From assembly GCA_934130435.1 (NCBI GenBank), contig CAKOYB010000004.1, positions 36,007 to 100,006 on the forward strand: a DNA stretch of 64,000 bases. Direction: 5' to 3'. The DNA comes from an uncultured Clostridia bacterium (GTDB lineage Bacteria > Bacillota > Clostridia > TANB77 > CAG-508). Positions within the stretch are counted from its first letter, which is position 1. Every line of letters begins with the position of its first letter. The notes under the pieces were generated by a model that saw only the letters and a list, made by a program, of their open reading frames with translations, was not told the DNA's origin and ran no database searches. The translations under genes and the position numbers were made by a program. Below, piece by piece: positions 26,826 to 35,228 of the stretch.

Positions 26826-27233
26826 TTATTTTATTCCTTTTGGTTCTTCATTTACTGTACTATTTGTTGAAGTTGAAGTCGAATTAGAATTTGTATTACT
26901 TGAGCTGTTGCTATCTCCATTCTCAGAATATTCATATCTTTCAAATGGATCAAGCTTGTCTTTATCATAATCAGATTTTTCTGTTCCCTCATATGACTTA
27001 AGGTCCTTGCCATTTATAGAATATGGTACAACAACATCATATTGTTGCTCTTCATTTTCCTTTTCTATCTCATTTTTTAATTCTTCTTTTAATTCATATT
27101 CAGTTGGATTCGATATCACTTTATTTATAGCCAGTTTATTATAAAAAGTTGCAAGTACTAGTATTAAGATAGCCAAAACAACAAGTATAGATATAGAAAT
27201 ATCTTTTATTAAACTCATGTTATTAATTTTCAT
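26826..27233 (-). CDS. Single-pass membrane protein in pilus operon, PilP-like
   Basis: 135 aa. A membrane segment lies at about residues 13-30, a charged region at about 45-62, then KDKLDPFERYEY near residue 92. The final 30 residues are a low-complexity Ser/Asn/Thr tail. A DPF motif after a single membrane helix is a feature of PilP, and position directly after pilO fits PilP. The similarity is too weak to be certain. The Ser/Thr/Asn tail might cross the wall. Confidence 0.5.
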   Translation of the reverse strand: MKINNMSLIKDISISILVVLAILILVLATFYNKLAINKVISNPTEYELKEELKNEIEKENEEQQYDVVVPYSINGKDLKSYEGTEKSDYDKDKLDPFERYEYSENGDSNSSSNTNSNSTSTSTNSTVNEEPKGIK

Positions 27234-27243
27234 TAGAACTCCT

Positions 27244-27981
27244 TTACTGTACTGAATTAGTATCGTTGGCTGTACTGGTTGTTGTATTAGTTGTATTGTT
27301 TCCTGCAGTAGTGCTATTATTAGTTGAATTCGTGTTCTGCTGTTTCTTTAATTTACTTGCTGAGGTTTCAATAGTTGTCATACTCTTTTTATTAAGTTTT
27401 ATTTCTTTTACTGAAAAATTTGCCTGTAATCTTTTAGTGTCTTCTGTTTCTGATCCTCCAAGTAGCTTTACTCCAGGTACTAATTTAAAATCATATATTC
27501 TAAAGTGTAATTCAGAATCATTCTCAATTTGAGTTATAAATTTGGAAATGTTATTATACGTTCCCTTTAGGCTAAATTCCAGATTGAAATACTCTCCAGT
27601 TTTAACCACATTCATTCCTAGAACAAGATCCCTCTGGGTTGCATATCTTCCTATAATAGTCCATAAATATTCTATGTCATATTCTTCTGTTTCGTATATT
27701 TTATCTCCACTGTCTGAAGAAGTTTCAACTAAATCATAGTACTTATCTCTTAATTTTGTCAGATCTTCTCCTGTCTCGTCAAGTGTTTGAGAAGCTTGTT
27801 CATAGTCTATACTAGTAAGTCTAGCCACTTCTTCAATTTCTGAATTAGTCTGTTTATTAGTTTCAATTAATTGCTTTATCGATTTTATATTTAGTGCTCC
27901 GATTTGTATTCCTTTGGTCATAAGAATAACTGTAAGTATTAATGCAAAAGCAGCTAAAATCATTATACCTCTATTTTTCAT
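27244..27981 (-). CDS. pilO: Type IV pilus assembly protein PilO
   Basis: 245 aa. One N-terminal membrane helix (about 6-26) is followed by a coiled-coil stretch (about 35-90) and a ferredoxin-like domain with the YNNISKFITQIENDSELHFRI segment typical of PilO. The tail (from about 205) is Thr/Asn/Ser-rich low complexity. PilO joins PilN in the inner-membrane alignment complex. Its start overlaps the stop of the PilM-PilN gene by 4 nt. Confidence 0.85.
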   Translation of the reverse strand: MKNRGIMILAAFALILTVILMTKGIQIGALNIKSIKQLIETNKQTNSEIEEVARLTSIDYEQASQTLDETGEDLTKLRDKYYDLVETSSDSGDKIYETEEYDIEYLWTIIGRYATQRDLVLGMNVVKTGEYFNLEFSLKGTYNNISKFITQIENDSELHFRIYDFKLVPGVKLLGGSETEDTKRLQANFSVKEIKLNKKSMTTIETSASKLKKQQNTNSTNNSTTAGNNTTNTTTSTANDTNSVQ

Positions 27982-29585
27982 GGTAAATCACCTTCAATCG
28001 TAACAGTAATATAATCTGTTATTGTTCCTTTAGATGCATTTTTTACTGTATTAATAACTCCACTATCAGAAACAACATTAAGCAATATTTTACTATTTTC
28101 AAGCTTTGCTTTTAAAAATCCTATTTGTTCATATTCAGTAGCCGTTACAACTATTGTTATATGATCTGTAGAAGTATTTTCAATTGAGTCTATTTCAACT
28201 CCTTTTGGCATCTCTTTTGATATGTTATTTAGTAAAGTTGGAATTGCGTTTTTATATCTTCTACTATCAGATGCTTTTTGACTTTTTGCTTCAATATTTG
28301 AAATCAATTCATCAAATCTTTGTTTTCGCTTTGTTAAGCTATCATTATATGACTGCAATGTTGCTATCTTCTGTTTTGTATCCTCTTTTTGTTTGTTTGC
28401 TTCATTTGCTTTCTTTTCTAATAAATTATTAAATGTAATTCCAAATAAAATATATACAATAAGTAAAGTAATTAAAAGGCTTTCCACTATTCCAATTGGT
28501 CTAGAAAATTTGCTTAAATCAATTTTTATATCCTTAAAGCTTGATAATGTAACATTTGATTTAAGAATATCCATAATTTGCTTTTTTTTGTTTAAAAAAT
28601 TAGTATTAGCTGTTTCTTTTTTCATTCCCTGAATTGCAAGTGCAATTGCTGAATTAACTTCAATATAGTCTTTTATATTTATTTTTGAATTGTTTGATAT
28701 AAAATATGGCTTAAGTATTTCGCATTTAGAATTTCTAAAATAATCTTGAAAATATATATCAATATTATTAACTACTGCCATAGTTCCTGTAATATAAATT
28801 TTATTAACATTTTCTAAATTTTGTTCTGTAACATTTTTAAGTTCTTGTACAATATTATATAAAGTCGGCATAATCTGTTCTAAATAGTCATTATCTTCAT
28901 ATTGTAAATCTTTTGCATCGTTTGTATATATTGTTGCATTTTTGCATATTTCATAGGATTTTGCTATAGAATTTTCTTTGCTGTCTATCTGCTTTAAAAT
29001 TTCTTTACTTCCAATAGGTATAATTTTTACACTTCTTACCATATTGTTTTTTACTATAGTAATTTTTGTATTTTCTTCTATATTAACAATAATAGAGTTC
29101 TCATCTTTTTCTTGCTTAATTAAATTTACAATTGCAAGTTCAATTGGTTCAATACTTGATAATTTAAAATTAGCAAACTTATTTTTTTGATGTGCTATAT
29201 CTGTCTTTTGTGTTGAAATGTGTAGTACTTTTATTTTTTCTTTATTTTCGGTTGGCTCAGTATATATATGTCTTTTTTCATAAGAATCAATATTTGTTGA
29301 TTTATCCAAGCAAATATTTTCAAATTCTGTTTTTATAATGTCTTCTCTGTCTTTTTTATTAAGCATTCCAAAAATTTCAAAAGAATTAAACTCAGGTTTT
29401 TCAACATTTACACAAATTGGTGTTTTAAAACTATATGTTTCCTCAATAATTTGATTAATAGCTTCATCAAAATTATCGTAAAACTTAATTCCAAAAGCAT
29501 CAACTTTTTTTATATTGTTGTCTTCAGATACTTTAGCATATTTAATTAGGTTTTCTTCTACATATAGACCTAGGCACTCTGACAT
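27978..29585 (-). CDS. PilM-PilN fusion protein of the type IV pilus
   Basis: 535 aa. Residues 1-340 look like the actin-like cytoplasmic PilM, with the opening LGLYVEENLIKYAKVSEDN and the later domain ending ALAIQGM. After it comes an N-type segment: membrane helix IGIVESLLITLLIVYILFG near residue 368, a coiled coil at about 385-440, and a ferredoxin-like periplasmic domain to the end, as in PilN. In most bacteria these are two adjacent genes. It is the first gene of the pilus operon and overlaps pilO by 4 nt. Confidence 0.82.
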   Translation of the reverse strand: MSECLGLYVEENLIKYAKVSEDNNIKKVDAFGIKFYDNFDEAINQIIEETYSFKTPICVNVEKPEFNSFEIFGMLNKKDREDIIKTEFENICLDKSTNIDSYEKRHIYTEPTENKEKIKVLHISTQKTDIAHQKNKFANFKLSSIEPIELAIVNLIKQEKDENSIIVNIEENTKITIVKNNMVRSVKIIPIGSKEILKQIDSKENSIAKSYEICKNATIYTNDAKDLQYEDNDYLEQIMPTLYNIVQELKNVTEQNLENVNKIYITGTMAVVNNIDIYFQDYFRNSKCEILKPYFISNNSKINIKDYIEVNSAIALAIQGMKKETANTNFLNKKKQIMDILKSNVTLSSFKDIKIDLSKFSRPIGIVESLLITLLIVYILFGITFNNLLEKKANEANKQKEDTKQKIATLQSYNDSLTKRKQRFDELISNIEAKSQKASDSRRYKNAIPTLLNNISKEMPKGVEIDSIENTSTDHITIVVTATEYEQIGFLKAKLENSKILLNVVSDSGVINTVKNASKGTITDYITVTIEGDLP

Positions 29586-29898
29586 TTTTTCTCCTATTAT
29601 ATAAAATTATAGTATTATTTTGTTAATTTTTTCTTTTTTAATACTTCTATTTTTTACCATACGCAATAATATTATTATATACAATAATTTTACAATTTTG
29701 TATATAAAAGTCAATATCTTATAAGGGTTTGTAATTTTTTTTAAATATTTTTGTAATATTTTTGTAATATTTTTTTATATCTAGGGATTTAACTATATTA
29801 TGTTCCATTCTTTATGAATATTTTATGTCTTTTGGGAAAAAATATAAATAAGATTAAAATTTACAAATACATTTTTTATTAATTTTTAGGAGGTTATT
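29586..29898. other. Divergent control region between the pilus and spoVA operons
   Basis: 313 nt without a gene. It holds the pilus promoter (29687-29714) and, towards the spoVA side, a tandem repeat of TTTTGTAATAT near 29749-29770. A TGAATA at 29815 precedes an AT-rich stretch by about 17 nt, weakly like a sigma-G promoter for the spore operon. The GGAGG site of the dodecin-like gene closes the region. Confidence 0.45.
29687..29714 (-). promoter_or_regulatory. Promoter of the type IV pilus operon
   Basis: Minus strand TTGACT (29709-29714), 16-nt spacer, TAAAAT (29687-29692), about 100 nt upstream of the PilM-PilN start. Confidence 0.5.
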
Positions 29899-30111
29899 AT
29901 GTCTGCAGAAAAACATTTGCATATAACAGGTTCTTCAACTGTTTCTTGGAAAGATGCAATTATACAAACAGTCCAAGAAGTTTCAAAAACAATTGATTAC
30001 ATCTCGTCAATAAAAATTCTAGATCAAAGAGCTAGTATAAATGGAAGAAAAATTTCAGAATACTATGTGGATTTAGATTTAACATTTGTAATAGATCGAG
30101 ATAGAGATTAG
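29899..30111 (+). CDS. Dodecin-like small protein heading the spoVA operon
   Basis: 70 aa. The pattern matches dodecins: ITGSSTVSWKDAIIQTVQEVSKTI, one strand, a helix, then the strands RASINGRKISEYYVDLDLTFVID. Dodecins are small beta-helix-beta-beta proteins that form 12-mers and store flavin. The Trp that stacks on flavin in Halobacterium dodecin aligns by eye with Ile here, and the partner Gln is also missing, so flavin binding is doubtful. A strong AGGAGG site precedes the ATG. The gene lies 10 nt before spoVAC, which implies expression in the forespore. Confidence 0.75.
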   Translation: MSAEKHLHITGSSTVSWKDAIIQTVQEVSKTIDYISSIKILDQRASINGRKISEYYVDLDLTFVIDRDRD

Positions 30112-30121
30112 GAGGTAAAAC

Positions 30122-30565
30122 ATGAATCCATTAGATACTCAGAAAGATTATCAAAATTATGTTGATAAAAAATCCCCTAATTCCCCAATTTTTAAAAATT
30201 GCATCAATGCATTTTGGGTAGGCGGATTAATTTGTTCAATTGGCCAGATTATAAATGAACTTTGTAAATACAATGGTTTAGATAAACAATTATCAGGTAC
30301 CATTGTTTCCATTGTTCTTATTGGACTAAGTGCTTTCTTTACTGCACTAAATATATTTAATAAAATTGGTAAGATTGCCGGAGCCGGTTCTTTAATTCCC
30401 ATAACAGGCTTTGCAAATTCAATTGTATCTCCTGCAATGGAGTACAAATCAGAAGGTTACGTTATGGGTGTAGGTGCAAAAATGTTTACAGTTGCCGGTC
30501 CAGTACTTGTTTACGGAATATCTAGTTCAATAATCGTAGGTATAATTTATTTTTTATTTAAATAA
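30122..30565 (+). CDS. spoVAC: Stage V sporulation protein AC
   Basis: 147 aa. SpoVAC is a forespore inner-membrane protein of the dipicolinic acid channel. The conserved start region YVDKKSPNSPIFKNCINAFWVGGLICSIGQ is present. Further hydrophobic segments lie at about 50-75, 85-105 and 120-145, including GAGSLIPITGFANSIVSPAMEYKSEG. It is second in the operon dodecin-like, spoVAC, spoVAD, spoVAE, with 12 nt to spoVAD. Confidence 0.97.
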   Translation: MNPLDTQKDYQNYVDKKSPNSPIFKNCINAFWVGGLICSIGQIINELCKYNGLDKQLSGTIVSIVLIGLSAFFTALNIFNKIGKIAGAGSLIPITGFANSIVSPAMEYKSEGYVMGVGAKMFTVAGPVLVYGISSSIIVGIIYFLFK

Positions 30566-30577
30566 TACGGAGGTAAT

Positions 30578-31582
30578 ATGGAAAAAATAGGAAAACAAAC
30601 AGTAAAATTTATAACTCCTCCAACAATTCTTTCTACAGCTTGTATTGTTGGTCCAAAGGAATCCGAAGGTCCTCTTTCAAAATATTTTGATAAATGCATA
30701 ATAGATGAATTTTGGGGAGAATCTTCTTGGGAAAAAGCTGAAAGCAAATTAATAAAAGAAACTGTAAATACTGTAATATCTAAGTCTGGACTTTCATCAT
30801 CAAATATAGACTACTGTTTTGCTGGTGATTTGTTAAATCAATGTATTTCATCTAGTTTTGGATTAAGAGACTTAAATCTGCCATTTATTGGCATTTTTGG
30901 TGCATGTTCGACATTCGTTGAAGGATTAATATTATCTAGTATCTTTACCGAGAGTGGTTGTGGAAATAATTCTTTGTGTGCAGCTTCAAGTCATTTTTGT
31001 AGTGCTGAAAAACAATTTAGATTTCCACTGGAACTAGGAAATCAACGTCCTCCAACATCTCAATGGACAGTAACGGGTGCTGGTGCTGCAATTGTTTCAA
31101 ACTCTGGAGATGGTCCACGCATAACTAATGCTACAATAGGAAAAATAGTAGATATGGGTATAAAAGATGCTAATAACATGGGAGCAGCAATGGCTCCTGC
31201 CGCATTAGACACATTAATTACTCATTTTAAAGATACTGGTAGAAAACCAAGCTATTATGATGCAATATTCACCGGTGATCTTGGACATATAGGAAAAGAG
31301 ATTTTGATTGAATTAGCTGAAAAACAAGGATATAACATTAAATCAAATTATAATGACTGCGGAGTTTTAATTTTCGACAAAAACACCCAAGATACTCACT
31401 CTGGTGGTAGTGGCTGTGCTTGTTGCGGAAGCGTATTTTCTGGATATATATATAGTATGTTACAGCAAAAAAAATATAAAAAGGTTTTATTAATAGCCAC
31501 TGGAGCATTGACAAATTCTACAAGTAATCAGCAAGGTGAATCTATTCCAGGAATTGCACATGCCGTTTCAATTGAAATTTAA
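30578..31582 (+). CDS. spoVAD: Stage V sporulation protein AD
   Basis: 334 aa, a thiolase-fold protein that binds dipicolinic acid for transfer into the spore core. Diagnostic segments include the start MEKIGKQTVKFITPPTI, FWGESSWEKAESKL, the GACSTFVEGL turn, RPPTSQWTVTGAGA and the C-terminal SGGSGCACCGSVFSGYIY. Length is normal. GGAGG precedes the ATG. Confidence 0.97.
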   Translation: MEKIGKQTVKFITPPTILSTACIVGPKESEGPLSKYFDKCIIDEFWGESSWEKAESKLIKETVNTVISKSGLSSSNIDYCFAGDLLNQCISSSFGLRDLNLPFIGIFGACSTFVEGLILSSIFTESGCGNNSLCAASSHFCSAEKQFRFPLELGNQRPPTSQWTVTGAGAAIVSNSGDGPRITNATIGKIVDMGIKDANNMGAAMAPAALDTLITHFKDTGRKPSYYDAIFTGDLGHIGKEILIELAEKQGYNIKSNYNDCGVLIFDKNTQDTHSGGSGCACCGSVFSGYIYSMLQQKKYKKVLLIATGALTNSTSNQQGESIPGIAHAVSIEI

Positions 31583-31608
31583 GTTTATTCAAATAGAAAG
31601 GATATAAT

Positions 31609-31998
31609 ATGTTAGATTTTTTAAAAAATATTAATTACACACAACTGCTTTTTTGCTTTTTAATTGGTGGAATAATTTGTATTATTGGACAAATTTTAAT
31701 TGATAAAACCAAGCTAACTCCAGCTAGAATTCTTGTTGCTTTTGTTACAGCTGGTGCGGTTTTAGGTGGTCTTGGTGTTTATCAATATCTTGTTGACTTT
31801 GCTGGTTCAGGTGCTACCGTTCCATTAACTGGTTTTGGGTATAATTTAGCTAAAGGAGCTAAAGAAGCTGTTGATCAATATGGTTTTTGGGGAGCATTTA
31901 TAGGCGGAACTAAAGCTGCTGCAGGTGGAATTTCTGCTGCTATCTTCTTTGGCTATATTGCTGCTTTAATTTCTAAACCTAAAATAAAAAAACAATAA
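31609..31998 (+). CDS. spoVAE: Stage V sporulation protein AE
   Basis: 129 aa, the SpoVAEb-type small membrane protein of the dipicolinate transport system. Hydrophobic segments at about residues 12-28, 43-60 and 98-122 include the conserved LIGGIICIIGQILIDKTKLTPARILV and GSGATVPLTGFGYNLAKG. Last gene of the operon, followed by a terminator. Confidence 0.96.
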   Translation: MLDFLKNINYTQLLFCFLIGGIICIIGQILIDKTKLTPARILVAFVTAGAVLGGLGVYQYLVDFAGSGATVPLTGFGYNLAKGAKEAVDQYGFWGAFIGGTKAAAGGISAAIFFGYIAALISKPKIKKQ

Positions 31999-32031
31999 AA
32001 AAAAGAAATCTGTTTAGATTTCTTTTTTTAT
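31997..32031. terminator. Bidirectional terminator between spoVAE and rpmE
   Basis: Stem AAAAGAAATCT / AGATTTCTTTT with T runs, placed between the convergent spoVAE and rpmE genes. The stem overlaps the rpmE stop region. Confidence 0.85.
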
Positions 32032-32228
32032 TGTATACCATATTTCTTTTTAAATTTATCAGCTCTACCACCTGTTGTGTTTTGTTTTAAGTTTCCTGTC
32101 CAAAAAGGATGACATTTTGAACATACATCAACCTTTATATCTTTTTTTGTTGATTTTGTTTTTATAACATTTCCACATGCACATGTTATTGTAGCTTCAT
32201 TAAAATCTGGATGTATATCTTTTTTCAT
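32028..32228 (-). CDS. rpmE: 50S ribosomal protein L31, zinc (C+) form
   Basis: 66 aa starting MKKDIHPDFNEATITC. Zinc ligands C16, C18, C36 and C39 (CAC and CSKC) are all present, so it is the zinc-containing form. The ATG at 32228 is the family start; a GTG at 32240 lies inside the AGAGGTG ribosome binding site and is not used. Confidence 0.95.
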   Translation of the reverse strand: MKKDIHPDFNEATITCACGNVIKTKSTKKDIKVDVCSKCHPFWTGNLKQNTTGGRADKFKKKYGIQ

Positions 32229-32312
32229 TATGTATTTCACCTCTTTCTTATATTTGATAAAAATACTGTTAAATATTTTATCATATTCTTATTATTTTAT
32301 CAATAGTTTTAA

Positions 32313-32459
32313 TTATTTTTTCATATTTACAACATATTGAGCTGTTTGAATTAGTTGTTCTTTTATTGGCATTTTTTTTATTATCTTTGAGACTATATTA
32401 AATAAACAAGCAATTATTAAAATAAATAAACCAATTTTTTTCCAGTATTTTGCTAACAT
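32313..32459 (-). CDS. 48-aa single-pass membrane protein, unknown
   Basis: A small frame starting MLAKYWKKIGLFILIIACLF and ending QYVVNMKK. It has one hydrophobic segment at about residues 9-24 and a basic, partly amphipathic C-terminal half. The ribosome binding site GTAGGAGGTATAA is near perfect, which is the main evidence that it is real. No family is recognised. It lies between rarA (upstream) and rpmE (downstream) on the same strand. Confidence 0.6.
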   Translation of the reverse strand: MLAKYWKKIGLFILIIACLFNIVSKIIKKMPIKEQLIQTAQYVVNMKK

Positions 32460-32545
32460 TTATACCTCCTACAAAGTTACTCAATATTAATATATTATAT
32501 ACGTTTAATTTCAATTTGTCAATATTTATGTATATGTTAGTGCAA

Positions 32546-33778
32546 CTAAAAATCCTTGTTATAATACTTTGTCCCAAGCATTTCATCTGGTAAGTATTGT
32601 TGTTCTATATAATGTCCTGGAAAATCATGTGGATATTTATAGCCTGTCCCATATCCGAATTTTTTCATATCTTCAATTGGTGCATTTCTTATATGCATTG
32701 GAACCTCACCTGTATTTTTATTCTCCACATCTTCCATTGCTTTGTTTATGGCTAAATATGAAGCATTAGACTTTTGAGAAGTCGCTACATAAACTGCCGC
32801 TTCCGCAAGGATAATTCTAGCTTCTGGCATTCCAATACTGTGTATTGACTGCATAGCAGCATTGGCTACAACAATAGCATTTGGATTTGCCATTCCAACA
32901 TCTTCTGATGCTGCAATCACTATTCTTCTTGCTAAAAACATTGGATCCTCACCTGCACAAAGTGCACGAGCTAAATAAAACACTGCTGCGTCGGGATCGC
33001 TTCCTCTCATTGATTTTATAAATGCACTTATATTATCATAATGACTTTCTCCACTTTTATCAAACATTATCTTTTTATTTTGCATACTATCAGAAATAAT
33101 TTGATCATTTATTTCAATAATACCTTCTTTATTCATTTGCGTAGTAAGTACAGCCACCTCAAGTCCATTTAGTGCCGTCCTAACATCACCACCAGAAATC
33201 CTTGCGATATTCATTATTGTGTCATCATTTATCTTAATATTATATTCACCTAATCCTTCTTTTTTCTCTAAAGCCATTTTTAAAATCTTAAAAATATGTT
33301 TTTCTGTTAAAGGTTCAAGCTTAAATACCATTGATCTAGAGATTAGAGCTTTATTAACTTCAAAATAAGGATTTTCTGTAGTTGCTCCTATTAATATTAT
33401 TGTTCCATCCTCAACAAATGGGAGCAATGCATCTTGTTGTAATTTATTAAATCTATGTATTTCATCTATAAATAATATACATTTCATTGTCTCATTTAAA
33501 AATGGGTTTTTGGCTTCTTCAATTATTTTTTTTATATCTGAAACTCCTGCACTAACTGCATTCAATTTCGCAAATTTATATTTTGTGGTTTCGCTTATAA
33601 CTTTTGCAAGAGAAGTTTTTCCGCATCCAGGAGGTCCATACAATATAATACTTGATAGTCTATCTGCTTTTATTGTTCTATATAGAATTTTATCTTTTCC
33701 TAATATATGTTCCTGTCCAACATATTCTTCTAAATTTCTGGGTCTAACCCTATATGCAAGTGGTTCATTAAACTCCAT
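32546..33778 (-). CDS. rarA: Replication-associated recombination protein A (RarA/MgsA)
   Basis: 410 aa, an AAA+ ATPase acting at stalled replication forks. It starts MEFNEPLAYRVRPRNLEEYVGQEHIL. Walker A YGPPGCGKTSLAK is near residue 50; Walker B with the following His is CILFIDEIHRFNKLQQD; sensor 1 is IGATTENP. The C-terminal tetramerisation region includes MRGSDPDAAVFYLARALCAGEDP. ATG 33778 has GGAGATATT before it; the 12 extra upstream codons have no site. It follows ruvA by 8 nt. Confidence 0.95.
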   Translation of the reverse strand: MEFNEPLAYRVRPRNLEEYVGQEHILGKDKILYRTIKADRLSSIILYGPPGCGKTSLAKVISETTKYKFAKLNAVSAGVSDIKKIIEEAKNPFLNETMKCILFIDEIHRFNKLQQDALLPFVEDGTIILIGATTENPYFEVNKALISRSMVFKLEPLTEKHIFKILKMALEKKEGLGEYNIKINDDTIMNIARISGGDVRTALNGLEVAVLTTQMNKEGIIEINDQIISDSMQNKKIMFDKSGESHYDNISAFIKSMRGSDPDAAVFYLARALCAGEDPMFLARRIVIAASEDVGMANPNAIVVANAAMQSIHSIGMPEARIILAEAAVYVATSQKSNASYLAINKAMEDVENKNTGEVPMHIRNAPIEDMKKFGYGTGYKYPHDFPGHYIEQQYLPDEMLGTKYYNKDF

Positions 33779-33786
33779 AATATCTC

Positions 33787-34389
33787 CTATCTTTTTGAAA
33801 AATACTTTAAGCAATCTTTTATTATTTCCTCTACACTATCATTTTTAGGCTGAATATTCTTAATCGCTTCTTCTATATCTTTGTTTGTATATCCTAAAAC
33901 CTGTAATGCTGATATTGCTTCATCTGTGGTTTTGTCTAATGAAGTAATTATATTTTTAGTCTTACTATTTGGTTGTATCATCTCTTCATTTTTTAATTTA
34001 TCTTTTAATTCAAGAATAATTCTAGCAGCCGACTTTGCACCAATACCTGGCAACTTTACTAATCTAGATGTATCATTAGCAATTACTGCTAATGCAAAAT
34101 CAGTTGGTTCAATGTTTGATAAAATAGTCAAAGCTGATTTAGCACCTACTCCACTAACTGATATTAGTTTTTCAAACATTCTCAATTCTTCATTTGTTAA
34201 AAATCCAAATAAACTTATTTCATCCTCGCGCACATGATAATGTGTATAAATTTTAACTTCACTTTCTAAATCGCCTAAACTCTCAATTGACCTTTGTGAC
34301 ATAAATATCTTATATCCGACCCCATATGTTTCAATAACAATAAAATTAATTGATTTTTGTGCCAAAAGTCCTTTTATATAAGCATACAT
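33787..34389 (-). CDS. ruvA: Holliday junction ATP-dependent helicase subunit RuvA
   Basis: 200 aa. RuvA binds Holliday junctions and loads RuvB. It starts MYAYIKGLLAQKSINFIVIETYGVGYKIF; the two helix-hairpin-helix motifs LISVSGVGAKSALTIL and LVKLPGIGAKSAARIILELK are clear; and the C-terminal domain III with ISALQVLGYTNKDIEEAI is present. ruvB, usually adjacent, is not here; rarA takes its place. Confidence 0.96.
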   Translation of the reverse strand: MYAYIKGLLAQKSINFIVIETYGVGYKIFMSQRSIESLGDLESEVKIYTHYHVREDEISLFGFLTNEELRMFEKLISVSGVGAKSALTILSNIEPTDFALAVIANDTSRLVKLPGIGAKSAARIILELKDKLKNEEMIQPNSKTKNIITSLDKTTDEAISALQVLGYTNKDIEEAIKNIQPKNDSVEEIIKDCLKYFSKR

Positions 34390-34470
34390 ACTATTTTCTC
34401 CTCAAACAAACAAATTTTCTTTTATTTTATCATATATTTATAAATATGCAATAAGAAGTTTAATAAATTA

Positions 34471-34498
34471 TTTACTTTTTTGCTTTATCTGCTATAAT
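34471..34498 (+). promoter_or_regulatory. Promoter of the J-domain protein gene
   Basis: TTTACT (34471-34476), 16-nt spacer, TATAAT (34493-34498), about 29 nt before the start codon. Confidence 0.55.
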
Positions 34499-34526
34499 TA
34501 ATATATAAGTAAATGAGGTGCATTAT

Positions 34527-35105
34527 ATGAATTACTATGATGAATTAGAAATTAGCAAAATTGCTTCTGATGAAATTGTAAAAAAAGCATATAAAACTTT
34601 AGCCAAAAAGTATCATCCTGATACATATACTGGTAGTGATAAAAAATATGCTGAAGAAAAGTTCAAACAAATATCTATAGCATATGAAACTTTATCAGAT
34701 CCGCAAAAACGAAAAGAATATGATTCTAAACTATCTCAAACAGAAATAACACAAGAAAAAATAGATTCAATTTTGAATGAAAATATGAAATTAAAATTAG
34801 ATATTAAAAATTTAAACAACTATATAAAAAACTCCTCTAACTTTTCTCAAAATTATGATGTACCAAAAGAATCTTATAATATTGTAAGGACTAAAAGTAA
34901 TAGTTCTACAAAAAAAGTAAGCTTTTGGGGTTCACTAATATCTTATGTTAGCTACTATTTAAAAAAACTTTTAACCATGGTATTTTCTATTATTTTAGTA
35001 TTATCTATTTTATTTTTCTTAATGAAATTTCAATATACACATGATTATTTATTATATACATTAAATTTCGATGTTTTATTAAAATTATTTAATATTCAAT
35101 TATAA
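34527..35105 (+). CDS. J-domain (DnaJ-like) membrane-anchored protein
   Basis: 192 aa. The N-terminal J domain (about residues 1-65) carries the HPD tripeptide in KYHPDTYTG, which stimulates DnaK-type ATPases. A short coiled-coil and linker follow. One membrane segment lies near residues 150-170 (VFSIILVLSILFFLMKF), so the J domain probably faces the cytoplasm from a membrane anchor. It lacks the Gly/Phe and zinc-finger regions of DnaJ proper. ATG 34527 has GAGGTG upstream. The substrate is unknown. Confidence 0.87.
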   Translation: MNYYDELEISKIASDEIVKKAYKTLAKKYHPDTYTGSDKKYAEEKFKQISIAYETLSDPQKRKEYDSKLSQTEITQEKIDSILNENMKLKLDIKNLNNYIKNSSNFSQNYDVPKESYNIVRTKSNSSTKKVSFWGSLISYVSYYLKKLLTMVFSIILVLSILFFLMKFQYTHDYLLYTLNFDVLLKLFNIQL

Positions 35106-35131
35106 AAGATTTTTACATATTTTTTAAAATT

Positions 35132-35166
35132 TAGGTTAAATTATACTATTAGTATAATTTAACCTA
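35132..35166 (+). repeat. 35-bp perfect palindrome upstream of the Xre regulator
   Basis: Two 17-nt arms, TAGGTTAAATTATACTA and its exact complement, separated by a single T. It lies 27 nt after the J-domain gene and 62 nt before the regulator gene. It has no clear T run after it. It could be the terminator of the J-domain gene or an operator for the regulator. Confidence 0.6.
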
Positions 35167-35228
35167 TTGCTTTCTGTGATTTAATAATTGCAAATGCTAT
35201 ATTTTATACTGGAAAGGATGGTAAAAAT

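Noticed and set aside
32398..32586. 62-codon minus-strand frame overlapping the rarA end
   Set aside because: It overlaps the supported 48-aa gene in another frame and has no ribosome binding site.
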